From positions 56,524-120,523 of the forward strand of contig NZ_FNAH01000009.1 in NCBI RefSeq assembly GCF_900101865.1: 64,000 bases of DNA. The letters are read 5' to 3'. Source of the DNA: Paracoccus isoporae. GTDB lineage: Bacteria; Pseudomonadota; Alphaproteobacteria; Rhodobacterales; Rhodobacteraceae. Below the pieces are notes generated by a model, which did no database searches, was not told the origin of the DNA, and worked only from the letters and a program-made list of their open reading frames with translations. Of the stretch, positions 45,102 to 54,896 are shown piece after piece. Positions within the stretch are counted from its first letter, which is position 1, and each line of letters begins with the position of its first letter. Made by a program: the position numbers and the translations under genes.

Positions 45102-46274
45102 TCAGCCGTCGGCAGACGTGTCCGCGGCGGCGCGCTCCGCCTCGATCTCGCGCCAGCGGGCGACATTCGCGTTATGCTCCTCCAGCGTGCGCGCAAAGGC
45201 GTGACCGCCAGTGCCATCCGCCACGAAGAACAGGTAATCCGTATCCGCCGGATTCAGCGCCGCCTCGATCGCGGCGCGGCCGGGATTGGCGATCGGCGTC
45301 GCCGGCAGCCCGTCGATCTGATAGGTGTTCCAGTCGGTCCTTGTATCCAGCTCCGACCGGCGCAGCCCGCGACCCAGCACGCCGCGCCCCTCGGTCACGC
45401 CATAGATCACCGTCGGGTCGGTCTGCAGCCGCATCCCCTGTTCCAGCCGGTTGACGAAGACGCTGGCCACCTCGGTCCGCTCCTCGGGGATGCCGGTCTC
45501 CTTCTCGACGATGGAGGCCATGATCAGCGCGTCCTGCGGCGACTCGTAGGGCAGCCCGAAGGGCCGCTCGTCCCAGGCCGCCTGCAGGATCGTCGCCTGC
45601 CGCGCCGCCATCTGGTCCAGCAGCGCCTGCCGGTCCTCGCCCTGCGAGACCTCGTAGCTGTCGGGGGCCAGCGTGCCTTCGTCCGGCACCTCGCCCGGCT
45701 CGCCCGACAGGAAGGCGGCGCGCTTCAGCCCCTCCACGATCTGCCAGCTCGTCACCCCCTCGGCCACGGCCACGCGCAGCCGCGCATCGGGCTGCTCCTC
45801 GGCATCGGCGATGGGGGCGGGCTTGGTCTCCGCCGCCGGGTCGTATTTCACCCGCTCCTCATAGGCGCCGGTTTCGGGGTTGATGTCGCGCAGCACCACC
45901 GAATCCGCCCTGACCCCGATGCGATAGATCACTTCCGTGCCGCAGGTCGACGGCCCGCCCTCGGTGATGACGCCGACGATGTCGGACATGCTCGCCTCGG
46001 GCTGCACCAGGTAGGAGCCGAATTTCAGCTCGCGCGACTTGCCTTCGGCGTCAGCCCCGGCGCGGAAGATATAGGCGTTGGAAATCGCCCCCTGCTCTTC
46101 CAACTGCTTGCTGACCGCCGACAGGCTCGCCCCCCGCGCCACCTGCACGCATTGCGCGATCTGGCTCGGACCCGCGCCGCCATACTGCGCCTTGCCCCAG
46201 GCAATCACCGCCGCCGCGGCGATCAGCAGGACAATCGCCAGCGTCAGGAAATTGGAAACGATGTTCTTCCACAT
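45102..46274 (-). CDS. mltG: Endolytic murein transglycosylase MltG
   Basis: 390 residues: inner-membrane anchor near the N terminus (FLTLAIVLLIAAAAVIAWG), then a LysM-like region and the YceG fold. The catalytic glutamate is in MASIVEKETGIPEERTEVASVFVNRLEQGMRLQTDPTVIYG, a signature of the family. It cuts nascent glycan strands, setting their length. The start overlaps the fabF stop by one base (TGATG), so translation is coupled. Confidence 0.95.
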   Translation of the reverse strand: MWKNIVSNFLTLAIVLLIAAAAVIAWGKAQYGGAGPSQIAQCVQVARGASLSAVSKQLEEQGAISNAYIFRAGADAEGKSRELKFGSYLVQPEASMSDIVGVITEGGPSTCGTEVIYRIGVRADSVVLRDINPETGAYEERVKYDPAAETKPAPIADAEEQPDARLRVAVAEGVTSWQIVEGLKRAAFLSGEPGEVPDEGTLAPDSYEVSQGEDRQALLDQMAARQATILQAAWDERPFGLPYESPQDALIMASIVEKETGIPEERTEVASVFVNRLEQGMRLQTDPTVIYGVTEGRGVLGRGLRRSELDTRTDWNTYQIDGLPATPIANPGRAAIEAALNPADTDYLFFVADGTGGHAFARTLEEHNANVARWREIEAERAAADTSADG

Positions 46275-47536
46275 CAGTCGCGCACCTTGCCCACGATCAG
46301 GCAGGCATTGGTGCCGCCAAACCCGAAACTGTTCGACAGCGCCACGTCGATCTTGCGGCGCACGGCGGCATTGGCGGCGAGATCGAGCACAGGCTCCACC
46401 GCCGGATTGTCCAGATTGATCGTCGGCGGCGCGATCTGGTCACGCACGGCCAGAATGCAGAAGATCGCCTCCACCGCGCCGGCCGCGCCCAGCAGATGGC
46501 CGATGCTGGATTTGGTCGAGGACATGGTGACGTTCTTCGCATGATCGCCCAGCAGACGCTCCACCGCGCCCAGCTCGATCGTGTCGGCCATGGTCGAGGT
46601 GCCATGCGCGTTCACATAATCAATATCCGAAGGCGCCAGCCCGCCATTCTTCAGCGCGGCCTGCATGGCGCGGAACCCGCCATCGCCATCCTCGCTGGGT
46701 GCGGTGATGTGATAGGCATCGCCCGACAGCCCGTAACCCAGCACCTCGGCATAGATCTTGGCCCCGCGCGCTTTCGCGTGTTCATATTCCTCAAGCACGA
46801 CACAGCCCGCGCCCTCTCCCATCACGAACCCGTCGCGGTCGGCGTCATAGGGGCGGCTCGCGGCCTGCGGATCATCGCCGCGCTTGGTCGACAGCGCCTT
46901 GCAGGCGTTGAACCCGGCAATACCGATCTCGCTGATCGGACTCTCCGCGCCGCCCGCCACCATCACATCGGCATCGCCCAGCATGATCAGCCGTGCGGCG
47001 TCCCCGATCGCATGCGCCCCGGTTGAACACGCCGTGACGACCGAATGGTTCGGCCCCTTATAGCCGAAGCGGATCGAGACCTGACCCGAGATCAGGTTGA
47101 TCAGCGCGCCGGGAATGAAGAAGGGCGACACCCGTTTCGGCCCGCGCTCCTTGATCAGCACGGCAGTTTCGGCAATCGAGGTCAGCCCGCCGATGCCAGA
47201 GCCGATCATCACACCCGTGCGGAGTTTTTCTTCGTCGGAAATCTCCTCCCACCCGGCATCGCGCACCGCCTGCGTGGCCGCCGCCATGCCGTAGAGGATG
47301 AAATCATCGACCTTGCGCCGGTCCTTGGCGTCCATCCACTCATCGGGGTTGAACGTGCCGTCGCTGCCATCGCCCATCGGGATCTCGCAGGCATATTTCG
47401 TCGTCACCTGTCCCGCGTCGAAGCGGGTGATCGGCCCGGCGCCCGACTGGCCATCCAGCAGACGCTTCCAGCTTGGCTCGACGCCAGACGCCAGCGGCGT
47501 GACCATACCCAGCCCGGTGACAACAACCCTGCGCAT
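46274..47536 (-). CDS. fabF: 3-oxoacyl-ACP synthase II (FabF)
   Basis: 420 residues from ATG 47536 (MRRVVVTGLGMVTPLASGVEPSW). The condensing-enzyme nucleophile Cys is in VTACSTGAHAIGDAARLI. The two catalytic His are in NAHGTSTMADTIELG and SSIGHLLGAAGAVE. It elongates acyl-ACP in type II fatty acid synthesis. It is immediately upstream of mltG, an arrangement seen in many bacteria, but no acpP is visible next to it; a repeat region lies there instead. Confidence 0.95.
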   Translation of the reverse strand: MRRVVVTGLGMVTPLASGVEPSWKRLLDGQSGAGPITRFDAGQVTTKYACEIPMGDGSDGTFNPDEWMDAKDRRKVDDFILYGMAAATQAVRDAGWEEISDEEKLRTGVMIGSGIGGLTSIAETAVLIKERGPKRVSPFFIPGALINLISGQVSIRFGYKGPNHSVVTACSTGAHAIGDAARLIMLGDADVMVAGGAESPISEIGIAGFNACKALSTKRGDDPQAASRPYDADRDGFVMGEGAGCVVLEEYEHAKARGAKIYAEVLGYGLSGDAYHITAPSEDGDGGFRAMQAALKNGGLAPSDIDYVNAHGTSTMADTIELGAVERLLGDHAKNVTMSSTKSSIGHLLGAAGAVEAIFCILAVRDQIAPPTINLDNPAVEPVLDLAANAAVRRKIDVALSNSFGFGGTNACLIVGKVRD

Positions 47537-47900
47537 CGCGAATTCCTTCTGCTCGTTTCGCGATCTGATACACGCAGGGCGCAGTTGGCGCAATGTTGCA
47601 AGGAGGATGCGGGGCGATCACCCGCCCCTGCATCGCCACCAGCACCCAGCCCGGAATCAAGGGGCGAAGCCCCGCCGGGCAGCGTCCGGCCGCCCCCTCG
47701 GGCGGACGCTTTGGTGCCGATCCACGCCGAACATCTGTTCAGCGGGATTGCACGATAAAGTGCATCGCGAGACAGCGCAGCGCGTCCACCCGGCGGCCCG
47801 ACGCTGCCCTCTGTTGCCCTCTATCGTCCTCTATTGCCCTCGCTGCCGGACGTGCCATGTTGCGCCGCATTCCCGGCGCACGGGGCGCAGCGCCGCGCCC
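47537..47900. other. Non-coding gap with dispersed repeat upstream of fabF
   Basis: About 364 bases between fabF and the quinone-oxidoreductase-like gene. The bulk (47648-47817) is copy B of a hairpin repeat also present in the GTA operon. The ends are GC-rich without recognised features. No gene is supported. Confidence 0.65.
47648..47817. repeat. Dispersed ~170-bp hairpin repeat, copy B
   Basis: Same orientation as copy A (41762-41931). The hairpin arms GCGTCCG and CGGACGC are retained exactly although the loop sequence differs, so structure is conserved rather than sequence alone. It sits on the 5' side of fabF. Confidence 0.8.
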
Positions 47901-48911
47901 TTATTCCTCCGCCATCTGCACCACGACCTTGCCCTTGGCGCGCCCGCTTTCGAGATATGCCATCGCCGCGCACGTCTCGGCAAAGGGAAACACCCGGTCC
48001 ACCACCGGGCGCAGCCTCCCCTGCGCGATCAGATCGGCGAGCTCTGCCAGCTCCGCCCCGCTCGGATGCATGAGCAGGAAGCGATAGCGGACGCCGTGAT
48101 CTCGAGCTTTATTACGTAGCCTTCTGGAAACAAACCAGAATGCCGCCGCCATGACCGGCCCCGCGTTCAGATCCTTGCGCGCCGTCGCGGGCTCCGGCAG
48201 CCCGGCAATCGACAGCACCATCCCGCCCGGCTTGACCACGCCAAATGTCGCCTCCAGCGCCGCGCCGCCCAGAAGATCGAACGCCCCGTCCATCTCGCGC
48301 AGATGATCCTGAAACCGCGGCTGCGTGTAATCGATCACATGATCCGCGCCGAGGCGTTCCACCAGATCGCGGCCACGCGGCGAGGCGGTGGTGGAGACCT
48401 CGGCCCCGAACCATTTGGCGATCTGGATCGCGAACGTGCCGACCCCGCCCGCCCCGGCCGAGATGAAGATCCGGTCCCCCGGTTTCACCCCCAACTCGTC
48501 GCGCAGCGCCTGCAACGCGGTCAGCCCGGCCAGCGGCACAGACGCCGCCGTCACCAGATCCAGCCCGTCGGGCACAAGCGCCAGAAGATCCTCGGGCACC
48601 ACCGCGTATTCGGCAAACGCGCCCAGCCGGTCCTTCGGCATGCGCGCAAAGACCCGGTCGCCGGGGGCGAAGCGGGTCGCGCCCTCGCCGGCCGCCTCGA
48701 CGATCCCGGCGATCTCATTGCCCATCACCGCCGGCATCTTGAACCGCTCTACCGCCTTCAGATCGCCCCGGCGGATCTTGTAATCCAGCGGGTTCAGCCC
48801 CGCGGCATGGACCCGCACCAACATCTCTCCGGGGCCGGGCCGGGGCCGGTCAATCTCGCGGAACCCGGACATCTCCGGCCCGCCATAGCCGGTCATTGCA
48901 AAGCTTTTCAT
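47901..48911 (-). CDS. Zinc-independent quinone oxidoreductase-like protein (MDR family)
   Basis: 336 residues. The start MKSFAMTGYGGPEMSGFREIDRPRPGPGEMLVRVHAAGLNPLDYKIRRGD is the MDR N-terminal fold. NADPH binds at ISAGAGGVGTFAIQIAKWFGAEV. The catalytic-zinc ligands are lacking, so a quinone oxidoreductase (QOR) type is likely. Its place downstream of the leucine genes suggests, but does not prove, a link. Closest minus-strand neighbour is liuC, 131 bases away. Confidence 0.9.
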   Translation of the reverse strand: MKSFAMTGYGGPEMSGFREIDRPRPGPGEMLVRVHAAGLNPLDYKIRRGDLKAVERFKMPAVMGNEIAGIVEAAGEGATRFAPGDRVFARMPKDRLGAFAEYAVVPEDLLALVPDGLDLVTAASVPLAGLTALQALRDELGVKPGDRIFISAGAGGVGTFAIQIAKWFGAEVSTTASPRGRDLVERLGADHVIDYTQPRFQDHLREMDGAFDLLGGAALEATFGVVKPGGMVLSIAGLPEPATARKDLNAGPVMAAAFWFVSRRLRNKARDHGVRYRFLLMHPSGAELAELADLIAQGRLRPVVDRVFPFAETCAAMAYLESGRAKGKVVVQMAEE

Positions 48912-49042
48912 CGTCGCCCTCTCACGCGCAGCCTCCCCGTTCCCGATGAAAGCCGCGCCGCGCGAAGTTCAAGCCCGTCCGGCGCGGAAACCTCGCCCGG
49001 CCAGCGTCTTTTCATGCAATCTTCACAGCCCAGCCGGGTGCG

Positions 49043-49831
49043 CTAACCCTGCTGCCAGCGCGGCTTGCGCTTGTCGAAGAACGCCGCGATCCCCTCGGGC
49101 GCCTCGTCGCCCTCCCACATGGCGATCAGCCGGTCGATAGTGTCCTCGATCACCGCCTCGTCGATGCGCGGGCCGAGCGCGCGGGCCAGCCGCTTGGCCT
49201 CGGCCACGGCGCCGGGCGCGCAGTGCAGATAGGGCGCCACCTCCGCCTCGACGGCGTCGTCCAGATCCTCGGCATCGGCCAGTCGCGTGACGAGGTTCAG
49301 CGTCACCGCCTCCGCCGCATCGAAGATCCGCCCCGACATGAAGACCCGCCGCGCCTTGTCCTCGCCCATCCGGGCCAGCACGTAAGGCCCGATCGTGGCC
49401 GGGATCAGCCCCAGCCGCGTCTCGGTCAGGCCGAATTTCGCGTCGCGCGCGGCGATGACCACATCGCAGACCGACATCATGCCCACCCCGCCGCCAAAGG
49501 CGTTGCCATGAACCCGTCCGATCAGCGGCTTCGACATGGTGTTCATCGCGTGCAGCATGGTGGCCAACTTGCGCGCCCCCGCCCGCCGCGTCTCCGCATC
49601 GGCGTCGATCTGGCGGCGCATCCAGCCCAGATCGCCCCCGGCGCAGAAGACCGGCCCGTCCGCGGCCAGGATCACCGCGCGCACCGAGGCGTCGCCGCTC
49701 AGCGCGCCCGCCGCCCCGATCAGCTCATCCAGCATCTGTTCGGACAGCGCGTTGCGCTTCTCCGGCAGGGCGAGGCTCAGCGTGGCCACACCGCGCGGAT
49801 CGGTCTCGATACGGATCGTCTCATGGCTCAT
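49043..49831 (-). CDS. liuC: Methylglutaconyl-CoA hydratase (enoyl-CoA hydratase family)
   Basis: 262 residues of the crotonase fold: SLALPEKRNALSEQMLDELIGA, oxyanion hole loops (FCAGGDLGWMRRQ, GNAFGGGVGMMSVCDVVIA), and the signature RLGLIPATIGPYVLARMG. Given the gene order with methylcrotonyl-CoA carboxylase and HMG-CoA lyase, the substrate is probably 3-methylglutaconyl-CoA, hydrated to HMG-CoA. The start overlaps the liuE stop by four bases. Confidence 0.9.
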   Translation of the reverse strand: MSHETIRIETDPRGVATLSLALPEKRNALSEQMLDELIGAAGALSGDASVRAVILAADGPVFCAGGDLGWMRRQIDADAETRRAGARKLATMLHAMNTMSKPLIGRVHGNAFGGGVGMMSVCDVVIAARDAKFGLTETRLGLIPATIGPYVLARMGEDKARRVFMSGRIFDAAEAVTLNLVTRLADAEDLDDAVEAEVAPYLHCAPGAVAEAKRLARALGPRIDEAVIEDTIDRLIAMWEGDEAPEGIAAFFDKRKPRWQQG

Positions 49832-50691
49832 GCCGTCTCTCCCTCTCGCAGGCTGCGGGCGAACTGCGCGGCCGCGTCAATCGCCGCCCGGTCCAGCCCG
49901 GTGCGGTATCCCGCCGCCTCCAGATGGGCGGCGACTTTTTCAGTGGCCACGTTCCCCGCCGCGCCGGGCGCATAGGGGCAGCCGCCCAGACCGCCGACGG
50001 CAGCGTCAAAGACCCGCACCCCGCGCGCCAGGCTCGCATCGATATTCTCCAGCGCCCGCCCCGCCGTGTCGTGGTAATGCCCGGCCAGCCGCCCGGCCGG
50101 CACCGCGTCCAGCACCGCAGAGAGCATCGCGTCGATCGTCTCGGGCCGGCCCTGCCCGATCGTGTCGCCGAGGCTGATCTCATAGCAGCCCATCTTCCAC
50201 AGCGCGGCGGCCACCCGCGCCACATTCTCCGGCGGAGTCGGCCCGTCGAAGGGGCAATCCGTCACCACGCTGACATAGCCGCGCACGGGGATGCCATCCG
50301 CCCGTGCCGCCGCCGTCAGCGGCGCGAAACGGGCCAGGCTTTCGTCGATGCTCGCGTTCAGATTGGCCCGGCTGAACCCTTCCGAGGCCGAGGCGAACAC
50401 CGCCACCTCGTCGGCCCGCGCCGCACGCGCGCCCGCATAGCCCTTCATATTGGGCGTCAGCACCGCATAGCTGATGCCCGGAACCCGCGCGATGCCTGCC
50501 ATGACCTCGGCGGCATCGGCCAGTTGCGGCACCCATTTGGGCGAGACGAAGCTGGTCACCTCGATGCGCCGGAACCCGGCCTGCGACAGCCTGTCGACAA
50601 GCGCGATCTTGTCCGCCGCGGGGATCATCCGCTTTTCATTCTGCAGCCCGTCGCGCGGGCCCATCTCGAAAATCTCGACCGGGCCGCTCAT
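49828..50691 (-). CDS. liuE: Hydroxymethylglutaryl-CoA lyase
   Basis: 287 residues with the DRE-TIM metallolyase barrel. MSGPVEIFEMGPRDGLQNEKRMIPAADKIALVDRLSQAGFRRIEVTSFVSPKWVPQLADA is the N-terminal motif. The signature catalytic Cys region is DAAVGGLGGCPYAPGAAGNVATE. It cleaves HMG-CoA to acetoacetate and acetyl-CoA, the last step of leucine degradation. Overlaps liuC and liuD by four bases each. Confidence 0.96.
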   Translation of the reverse strand: MSGPVEIFEMGPRDGLQNEKRMIPAADKIALVDRLSQAGFRRIEVTSFVSPKWVPQLADAAEVMAGIARVPGISYAVLTPNMKGYAGARAARADEVAVFASASEGFSRANLNASIDESLARFAPLTAAARADGIPVRGYVSVVTDCPFDGPTPPENVARVAAALWKMGCYEISLGDTIGQGRPETIDAMLSAVLDAVPAGRLAGHYHDTAGRALENIDASLARGVRVFDAAVGGLGGCPYAPGAAGNVATEKVAAHLEAAGYRTGLDRAAIDAAAQFARSLREGETA

Positions 50692-52622
50692 GCCGCGGCC
50701 TCGTCATCCTCTTCCAGCCGGATCAGCGCGGCACCCGCCTCGACCTGATCGCCCGCGGCGGCCAGCACCTCGGCCACCACCCCGTCGCGGGCGGCGGTCA
50801 GCGTGTGTTCCATCTTCATCGCCTCGAGGATCGCCAGACGGTCCCCCGCCGCGACCTGCTGACCGGGTTCGACAAACACCGCCTTGACCAGCCCCGGCAT
50901 GGGCGACAGCGTCAGCGCATCGCCCGCCTCCTCACCCGCCACATCCAGCGGATCGAGCGGTTTGAGCGTCACCGAACGCCCGCCGAACACGCTGACCCCG
51001 GCGGCGTGGCGCACCACGCGAGAGCGGCGCGGGCTGCCATCGACCCACCAGCGGCCGCCCTGCTGGCGGACCTCATGGGTGGTGCCGTCCAGCGTGACAT
51101 CGGCCCGGCCCGGCCCCATCGCCTCGATCACCGCCGCGCCGCCCTCCCAGGTGACGGTGCGGCGCAGGGGCTGCCACAGCGTCACCCCGGCGCGCGTGTC
51201 GGGATCTTCCAGACCGGCCACGCCCAACGCGCCGAGCGCCAGCGTGCGCGGATCGGGTTCGGACCCGGCAATCAGATCGTCCAGATCGCGCCCGATCAGA
51301 CCGGTATCGACCTCGCCGCGGCGGAACCCCTCATGCCGGGTCAGCGCGATGAGGAATTCCAGATTGGTGACGCTGCCCGCCACCTCGGTGTCGAACAGCG
51401 CCGTTTCCAGCGCGCGCAGCGCGATGGCACGGGTCGGCCCGTATGTCACGATCTTGGCAATCATCGGGTCATACCACGGGCTGATCGTGTCGCCGGGGCG
51501 CACGCCCGTCTCGATCCGCGCGTGATCGGGAAATTGTAGATGCGCGAGCGTGCCTGTGGCGGGCAAAAACCCCGCCGGCACATCCTCGGCATAGAGCCGC
51601 GCCTCGAAAGCATGGCCTGTGATCGACAGATCGGCCTGTTTCGCCGGCAGCATCTCGCCCGAGGCGACGCGGAGCTGCCATTCGACCAGATCGACACCGG
51701 TGATCAGCTCGGTCACCGGATGCTCGACCTGCAGGCGGGTGTTCATCTCCATGAACCAGAACCCGTCCTCGCGCAGCCCGTCCGCGCCATCCACGATGAA
51801 TTCGATCGTGCCCGCGCCCTTATAGCCGATCGCCTCGGCGGCGCGCACGGCGGCGGCCCCCATCACCTTGCGGACCTGCGCCGGCATGTCGGGGGCCGGC
51901 GCCTCCTCGATCACCTTCTGGTGGCGGCGTTGCAGCGAACAGTCCCGCTCGAACAGATGCACGGCGCGCACCCCGTCGCCAAAGACCTGCACCTCGATAT
52001 GGCGGGGCTGGAGGATATATTTCTCGATCAGCACATCGGGATTGCCGAAAGCGTTCTGCGCCTCGGACCGGGCCGAGGCGAGCGCATCGCTGAAATCCTT
52101 TGCATCATCGACGCGGCGCATCCCCTTGCCGCCGCCCCCGGCCACGGCCTTGATCAGCACCGGATAGCCGATCTTTTCGGCCTGCTGCGCCAGGTGATCC
52201 GGATCCTGATCCGCACCGTGATAGCCGGGCACGACAGGCACGCCCGCCTTCTCCATCAGGGCTTTCGCCGCATCCTTCAACCCCATGGCCCGGATGGCCT
52301 TTGCCGAAGGCCCGATAAAGACCAGCCCCGCCGCCTCAACCGCATCCACGAAATCAGGGTTCTCGGACAGGAAGCCATAGCCGGGATGGATCGCCTCGGC
52401 ACCCGTGTCCCGCGCCGCCTTTATGATCGCGTCACCCCGCAGATAGCTGTCCTTCGGCGCGGGCCCGCCCAAATGCACGGCCTCATCGGCCAAGGCGACA
52501 TGCCGCGCGTCGCGGTCGGCATCGGAATAAACCGCAACCGTCGCGACACCCATGCGACGGCAGGTATCAATGACACGGCAGGCGATTTCGCCGCGGTTGG
52601 CGATCAGGATCTTGCGGAACAT
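50688..52622 (-). CDS. liuD: Methylcrotonyl-CoA carboxylase biotin-containing alpha subunit
   Basis: 644 residues: biotin carboxylase domain (MFRKILIANRGEIACRVIDTCRRMGVATVAVYSDAD, then AVAGGGGKGMRRV and FMEMNTRLQVEHPVTE). A BT-like middle part leads to a C-terminal biotin carboxyl carrier domain with the biotinyl Lys at about 603 in LEAMKMEHT. With liuB it carboxylates 3-methylcrotonyl-CoA. Its stop overlaps the liuE start by four bases. Confidence 0.96.
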   Translation of the reverse strand: MFRKILIANRGEIACRVIDTCRRMGVATVAVYSDADRDARHVALADEAVHLGGPAPKDSYLRGDAIIKAARDTGAEAIHPGYGFLSENPDFVDAVEAAGLVFIGPSAKAIRAMGLKDAAKALMEKAGVPVVPGYHGADQDPDHLAQQAEKIGYPVLIKAVAGGGGKGMRRVDDAKDFSDALASARSEAQNAFGNPDVLIEKYILQPRHIEVQVFGDGVRAVHLFERDCSLQRRHQKVIEEAPAPDMPAQVRKVMGAAAVRAAEAIGYKGAGTIEFIVDGADGLREDGFWFMEMNTRLQVEHPVTELITGVDLVEWQLRVASGEMLPAKQADLSITGHAFEARLYAEDVPAGFLPATGTLAHLQFPDHARIETGVRPGDTISPWYDPMIAKIVTYGPTRAIALRALETALFDTEVAGSVTNLEFLIALTRHEGFRRGEVDTGLIGRDLDDLIAGSEPDPRTLALGALGVAGLEDPDTRAGVTLWQPLRRTVTWEGGAAVIEAMGPGRADVTLDGTTHEVRQQGGRWWVDGSPRRSRVVRHAAGVSVFGGRSVTLKPLDPLDVAGEEAGDALTLSPMPGLVKAVFVEPGQQVAAGDRLAILEAMKMEHTLTAARDGVVAEVLAAAGDQVEAGAALIRLEEDDEAAA

Positions 52623-52647
52623 ATCGGCTCCTGTGGCTGGCGGCAGA

Positions 52648-52697
52648 CGGGGGCTTCGCGCCCCCGGACCCCCGCGGGGTATTTACATGAAGAAGAA
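52648..52697. repeat. GC hairpins plus GGGTATTT/TGAAGAAGAA element
   Basis: CGGGGGC (52648-52654) pairs with GCCCCCG (52660-52666); CCCCGCGGGG (52670-52679) is a palindrome. It is followed by GGGTATTT, three bases, TGAAGAAGAA (52677-52697), the same element as at 5455-5508 and 41714-41734. It lies between the ASCH gene and liuD and may attenuate or separate their transcripts. Confidence 0.7.
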
Positions 52698-52743
52698 ACG
52701 GGCGCGGTTGGCGGCCTGTTTACGGGGTCAGTGAAAACAGAAA

Positions 52744-53118
52744 TCATCCGTAATCCTCCACCAGACGGAAACGTTCGCAGACCAGATCCATGTCAGAAGC
52801 GAAGCCGCCATTGCGGGTAAAGAACTCGATATGGGCCTGTCGCCAATCCTCGAAACTGCCTTCGCCTTCTGCCAAAGCGAAGTCTTCGGGGACATCGCAG
52901 AAACGGCGGATCGTCACCTCGGTCGTCTCGATCAGTAAGGCCGGGTTTCCGTCCCAGTCAAGCGCCAGATCACGCCGCCCGACCTTGGGCAGTTCTTCCT
53001 CACCTTCCTGAAAATCGCGCAGCGCACCGCATGTTGCGGTTTTCGTGCCGGACCGGACCAGCTGCAACAGCCGTTCGTTCAGTTCACGCGTATCCCCGAA
53101 TTTGAAACTGACTGTCAT
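52744..53118 (-). CDS. ASCH-domain protein
   Basis: 124 residues. VSFKFGDTRELNERLLQLVRSGTKTATCGALRDFQEGEEELPKVGRRDLALDWDGNPALLIETTEVTIRRF is the ASCH fold; the KTATC and late EGSFEDWRQAHIEFF segments are typical. ASCH proteins resemble PUA domains and may bind RNA or nucleotides or hydrolyse N4-acetylcytidine. Located inside the leucine cluster, between its two carboxylase subunits, with no obvious functional link. The ATG at 53118 is preferred over 53208. Confidence 0.85.
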   Translation of the reverse strand: MTVSFKFGDTRELNERLLQLVRSGTKTATCGALRDFQEGEEELPKVGRRDLALDWDGNPALLIETTEVTIRRFCDVPEDFALAEGEGSFEDWRQAHIEFFTRNGGFASDMDLVCERFRLVEDYG

Positions 53119-53126
53119 TGCCCATT

Positions 53127-53155
53127 CATCCTGGTCAAAATATCCCCGCCGGAGG
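53127..53155 (-). repeat. Short intergenic element with GGGGATATTTT core
   Basis: Minus-strand reading is CCTCCGGCGGGGATATTTTG followed by ACCAGGATG. This sequence type occurs repeatedly upstream of, or between, genes in Rhodobacteraceae genomes and looks related in outline to the GGGTATTT element. Only this copy was noticed in the window. Confidence 0.45.
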
Positions 53156-53173
53156 CATCCATGCTGGCAACAC

Positions 53174-54778
53174 TCACATCCGGAACACACCGAAGCGCGT
53201 CGGTTCAACCGGCGCGTTCAGGCTGGCGCGAAGGCTCAGCGACAACACGTCTCGGGTCTTGCGCGGGTCGATGATCCCGTCATCCCACAGCCTTGCGCTT
53301 GCATAGAGTGGATGGCTCTGCCGTTCGAACATCTCGATAGTGGGCCGCTTGAAATCGGCCTCTTCCTCCGCCGACCATGTGCCGCCCTTGCGTTCGATCC
53401 CGTCGCGGCGGACGGTGGCGAGCACGCCCGCCGCCTGTTCGCCGCCCATCACGGAAATGCGTGAATTGGGCCATGTCCACAGGAAGCGAGGGGAATAGGC
53501 GCGGCCGGACATGCCGTAATTGCCGGCCCCGAAGCTGCCGCCGACCAGCATGGTGATTTTCGGCACATTCGTCGTGGCGACCGCTGTCACCATCTTGGCG
53601 CCGTGGCGGGCAATGCCCTCGTTTTCATATTTGCGCCCGACCATGAAGCCGGTGATGTTCTGCAAGAAGATCAGCGGCGTGCCGCGCTGCGAACACAGCT
53701 CGACGAAATGCGCGCCTTTCTGCGCCGCTTCGGAGAACAGCACGCCGTTATTGGCGATGATCCCGACCGGGCAGCCCTCGATATGGGCGAAACCGGTGAC
53801 CAGCGTTTCGCCGAACCGCGCCTTGAACTCGTCGAAGCGCGAGCCGTCCACGACGCGCGCGATCACCTCGCGAATGTCATAGGGGGTGCGCAGATCGGCG
53901 GGGACGACGCCGAGGATCTCCTCGGGGTCGTAGGCCGGGGCTTCGGGGCTTTGCCAGACCACCGTCTCGGGCAGGCGGCGGTTCAGATGGCTGATCGCGC
54001 GGCGGGCCTGGGCAAGGGCATGGGCGTCATCCTCGGCCAGGTAATCGGCGACGCCGGACAGCCGCGTGTGCACATCGCCGCCGCCCAGATCCTCGGCGCT
54101 GACCACCTCGCCGGTCGCAGCCTTGACCAGGGGCGGGCCGGCCAGGAAGATCGTGCCCTGACCCCGCACGATGATGGTCACGTCGGACATGGCGGGCACA
54201 TACGCGCCGCCCGCGGTGCAGGACCCCATCACCACGGCGATCTGGGGGATGCCCTTGGCGCTCATCCGTGCCTGATTGTAGAAGATGCGCCCGAAATGGT
54301 CGCGATCGGGGAAGACCTCGTCCTGATTGGGCAGGTTCGCCCCGCCCGAATCCACCAGGTAGACGCAGGGCAGATGGCATTCCTCGGCGATCTCCTGGGC
54401 GCGGAGATGTTTCTTCACCGTCATCGGGTAATAGGTGCCGCCCTTGACCGTCGCGTCATTGGCCACGACCATCACGTCCTGACCGTGCACCCGCCCGATC
54501 CCGGCGATCACGCCCGCGCCCGGTGCCGCGCCATCATACATGTCATGCGCCGCGGTCGCGCCGATTTCGAGGAAGGGCGAGCCGGGATCGAGCAGATTGG
54601 CCACACGCTCGCGCGGGGGCATCTTGCCGCGCCCGACATGGCGCTCCATCGCCGCCGGTCCGCCGCCTGATGCCGCGGCTTCGGCCGCGTCGCGGGCGGT
54701 GGCGAGCAGGTCCAGATGCGCGTCGCGATTGGCGCGGAACGCATCGGAGCTGGCAAGGGCTGTGGTTTTCAGTTTCAT
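53174..54778 (-). CDS. liuB: Methylcrotonyl-CoA carboxylase carboxyltransferase beta subunit
   Basis: 534 residues: N-terminal carboxyltransferase ([62 protein letters not shown]) and C-terminal carboxyltransferase ([47 protein letters not shown]). This is the MCC/geranyl-CoA carboxylase group. It transfers carboxybiotin to methylcrotonyl-CoA. The cognate alpha subunit lies 551 bases away, across the ASCH gene. Confidence 0.96.
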   Translation of the reverse strand: MKLKTTALASSDAFRANRDAHLDLLATARDAAEAAASGGGPAAMERHVGRGKMPPRERVANLLDPGSPFLEIGATAAHDMYDGAAPGAGVIAGIGRVHGQDVMVVANDATVKGGTYYPMTVKKHLRAQEIAEECHLPCVYLVDSGGANLPNQDEVFPDRDHFGRIFYNQARMSAKGIPQIAVVMGSCTAGGAYVPAMSDVTIIVRGQGTIFLAGPPLVKAATGEVVSAEDLGGGDVHTRLSGVADYLAEDDAHALAQARRAISHLNRRLPETVVWQSPEAPAYDPEEILGVVPADLRTPYDIREVIARVVDGSRFDEFKARFGETLVTGFAHIEGCPVGIIANNGVLFSEAAQKGAHFVELCSQRGTPLIFLQNITGFMVGRKYENEGIARHGAKMVTAVATTNVPKITMLVGGSFGAGNYGMSGRAYSPRFLWTWPNSRISVMGGEQAAGVLATVRRDGIERKGGTWSAEEEADFKRPTIEMFERQSHPLYASARLWDDGIIDPRKTRDVLSLSLRASLNAPVEPTRFGVFRM

Positions 54779-54896
54779 TCCATGTCCTCACGGTCTCTGT
54801 CGGCGGCGCGGCTGTGGCCGGGTCCGGGTTGGGGGCTGCGGCGCGCGGGCCGGGTCATCCGGCGGGCGGTGGCGTCCTGGGGGCTGTGGTCGCGCA

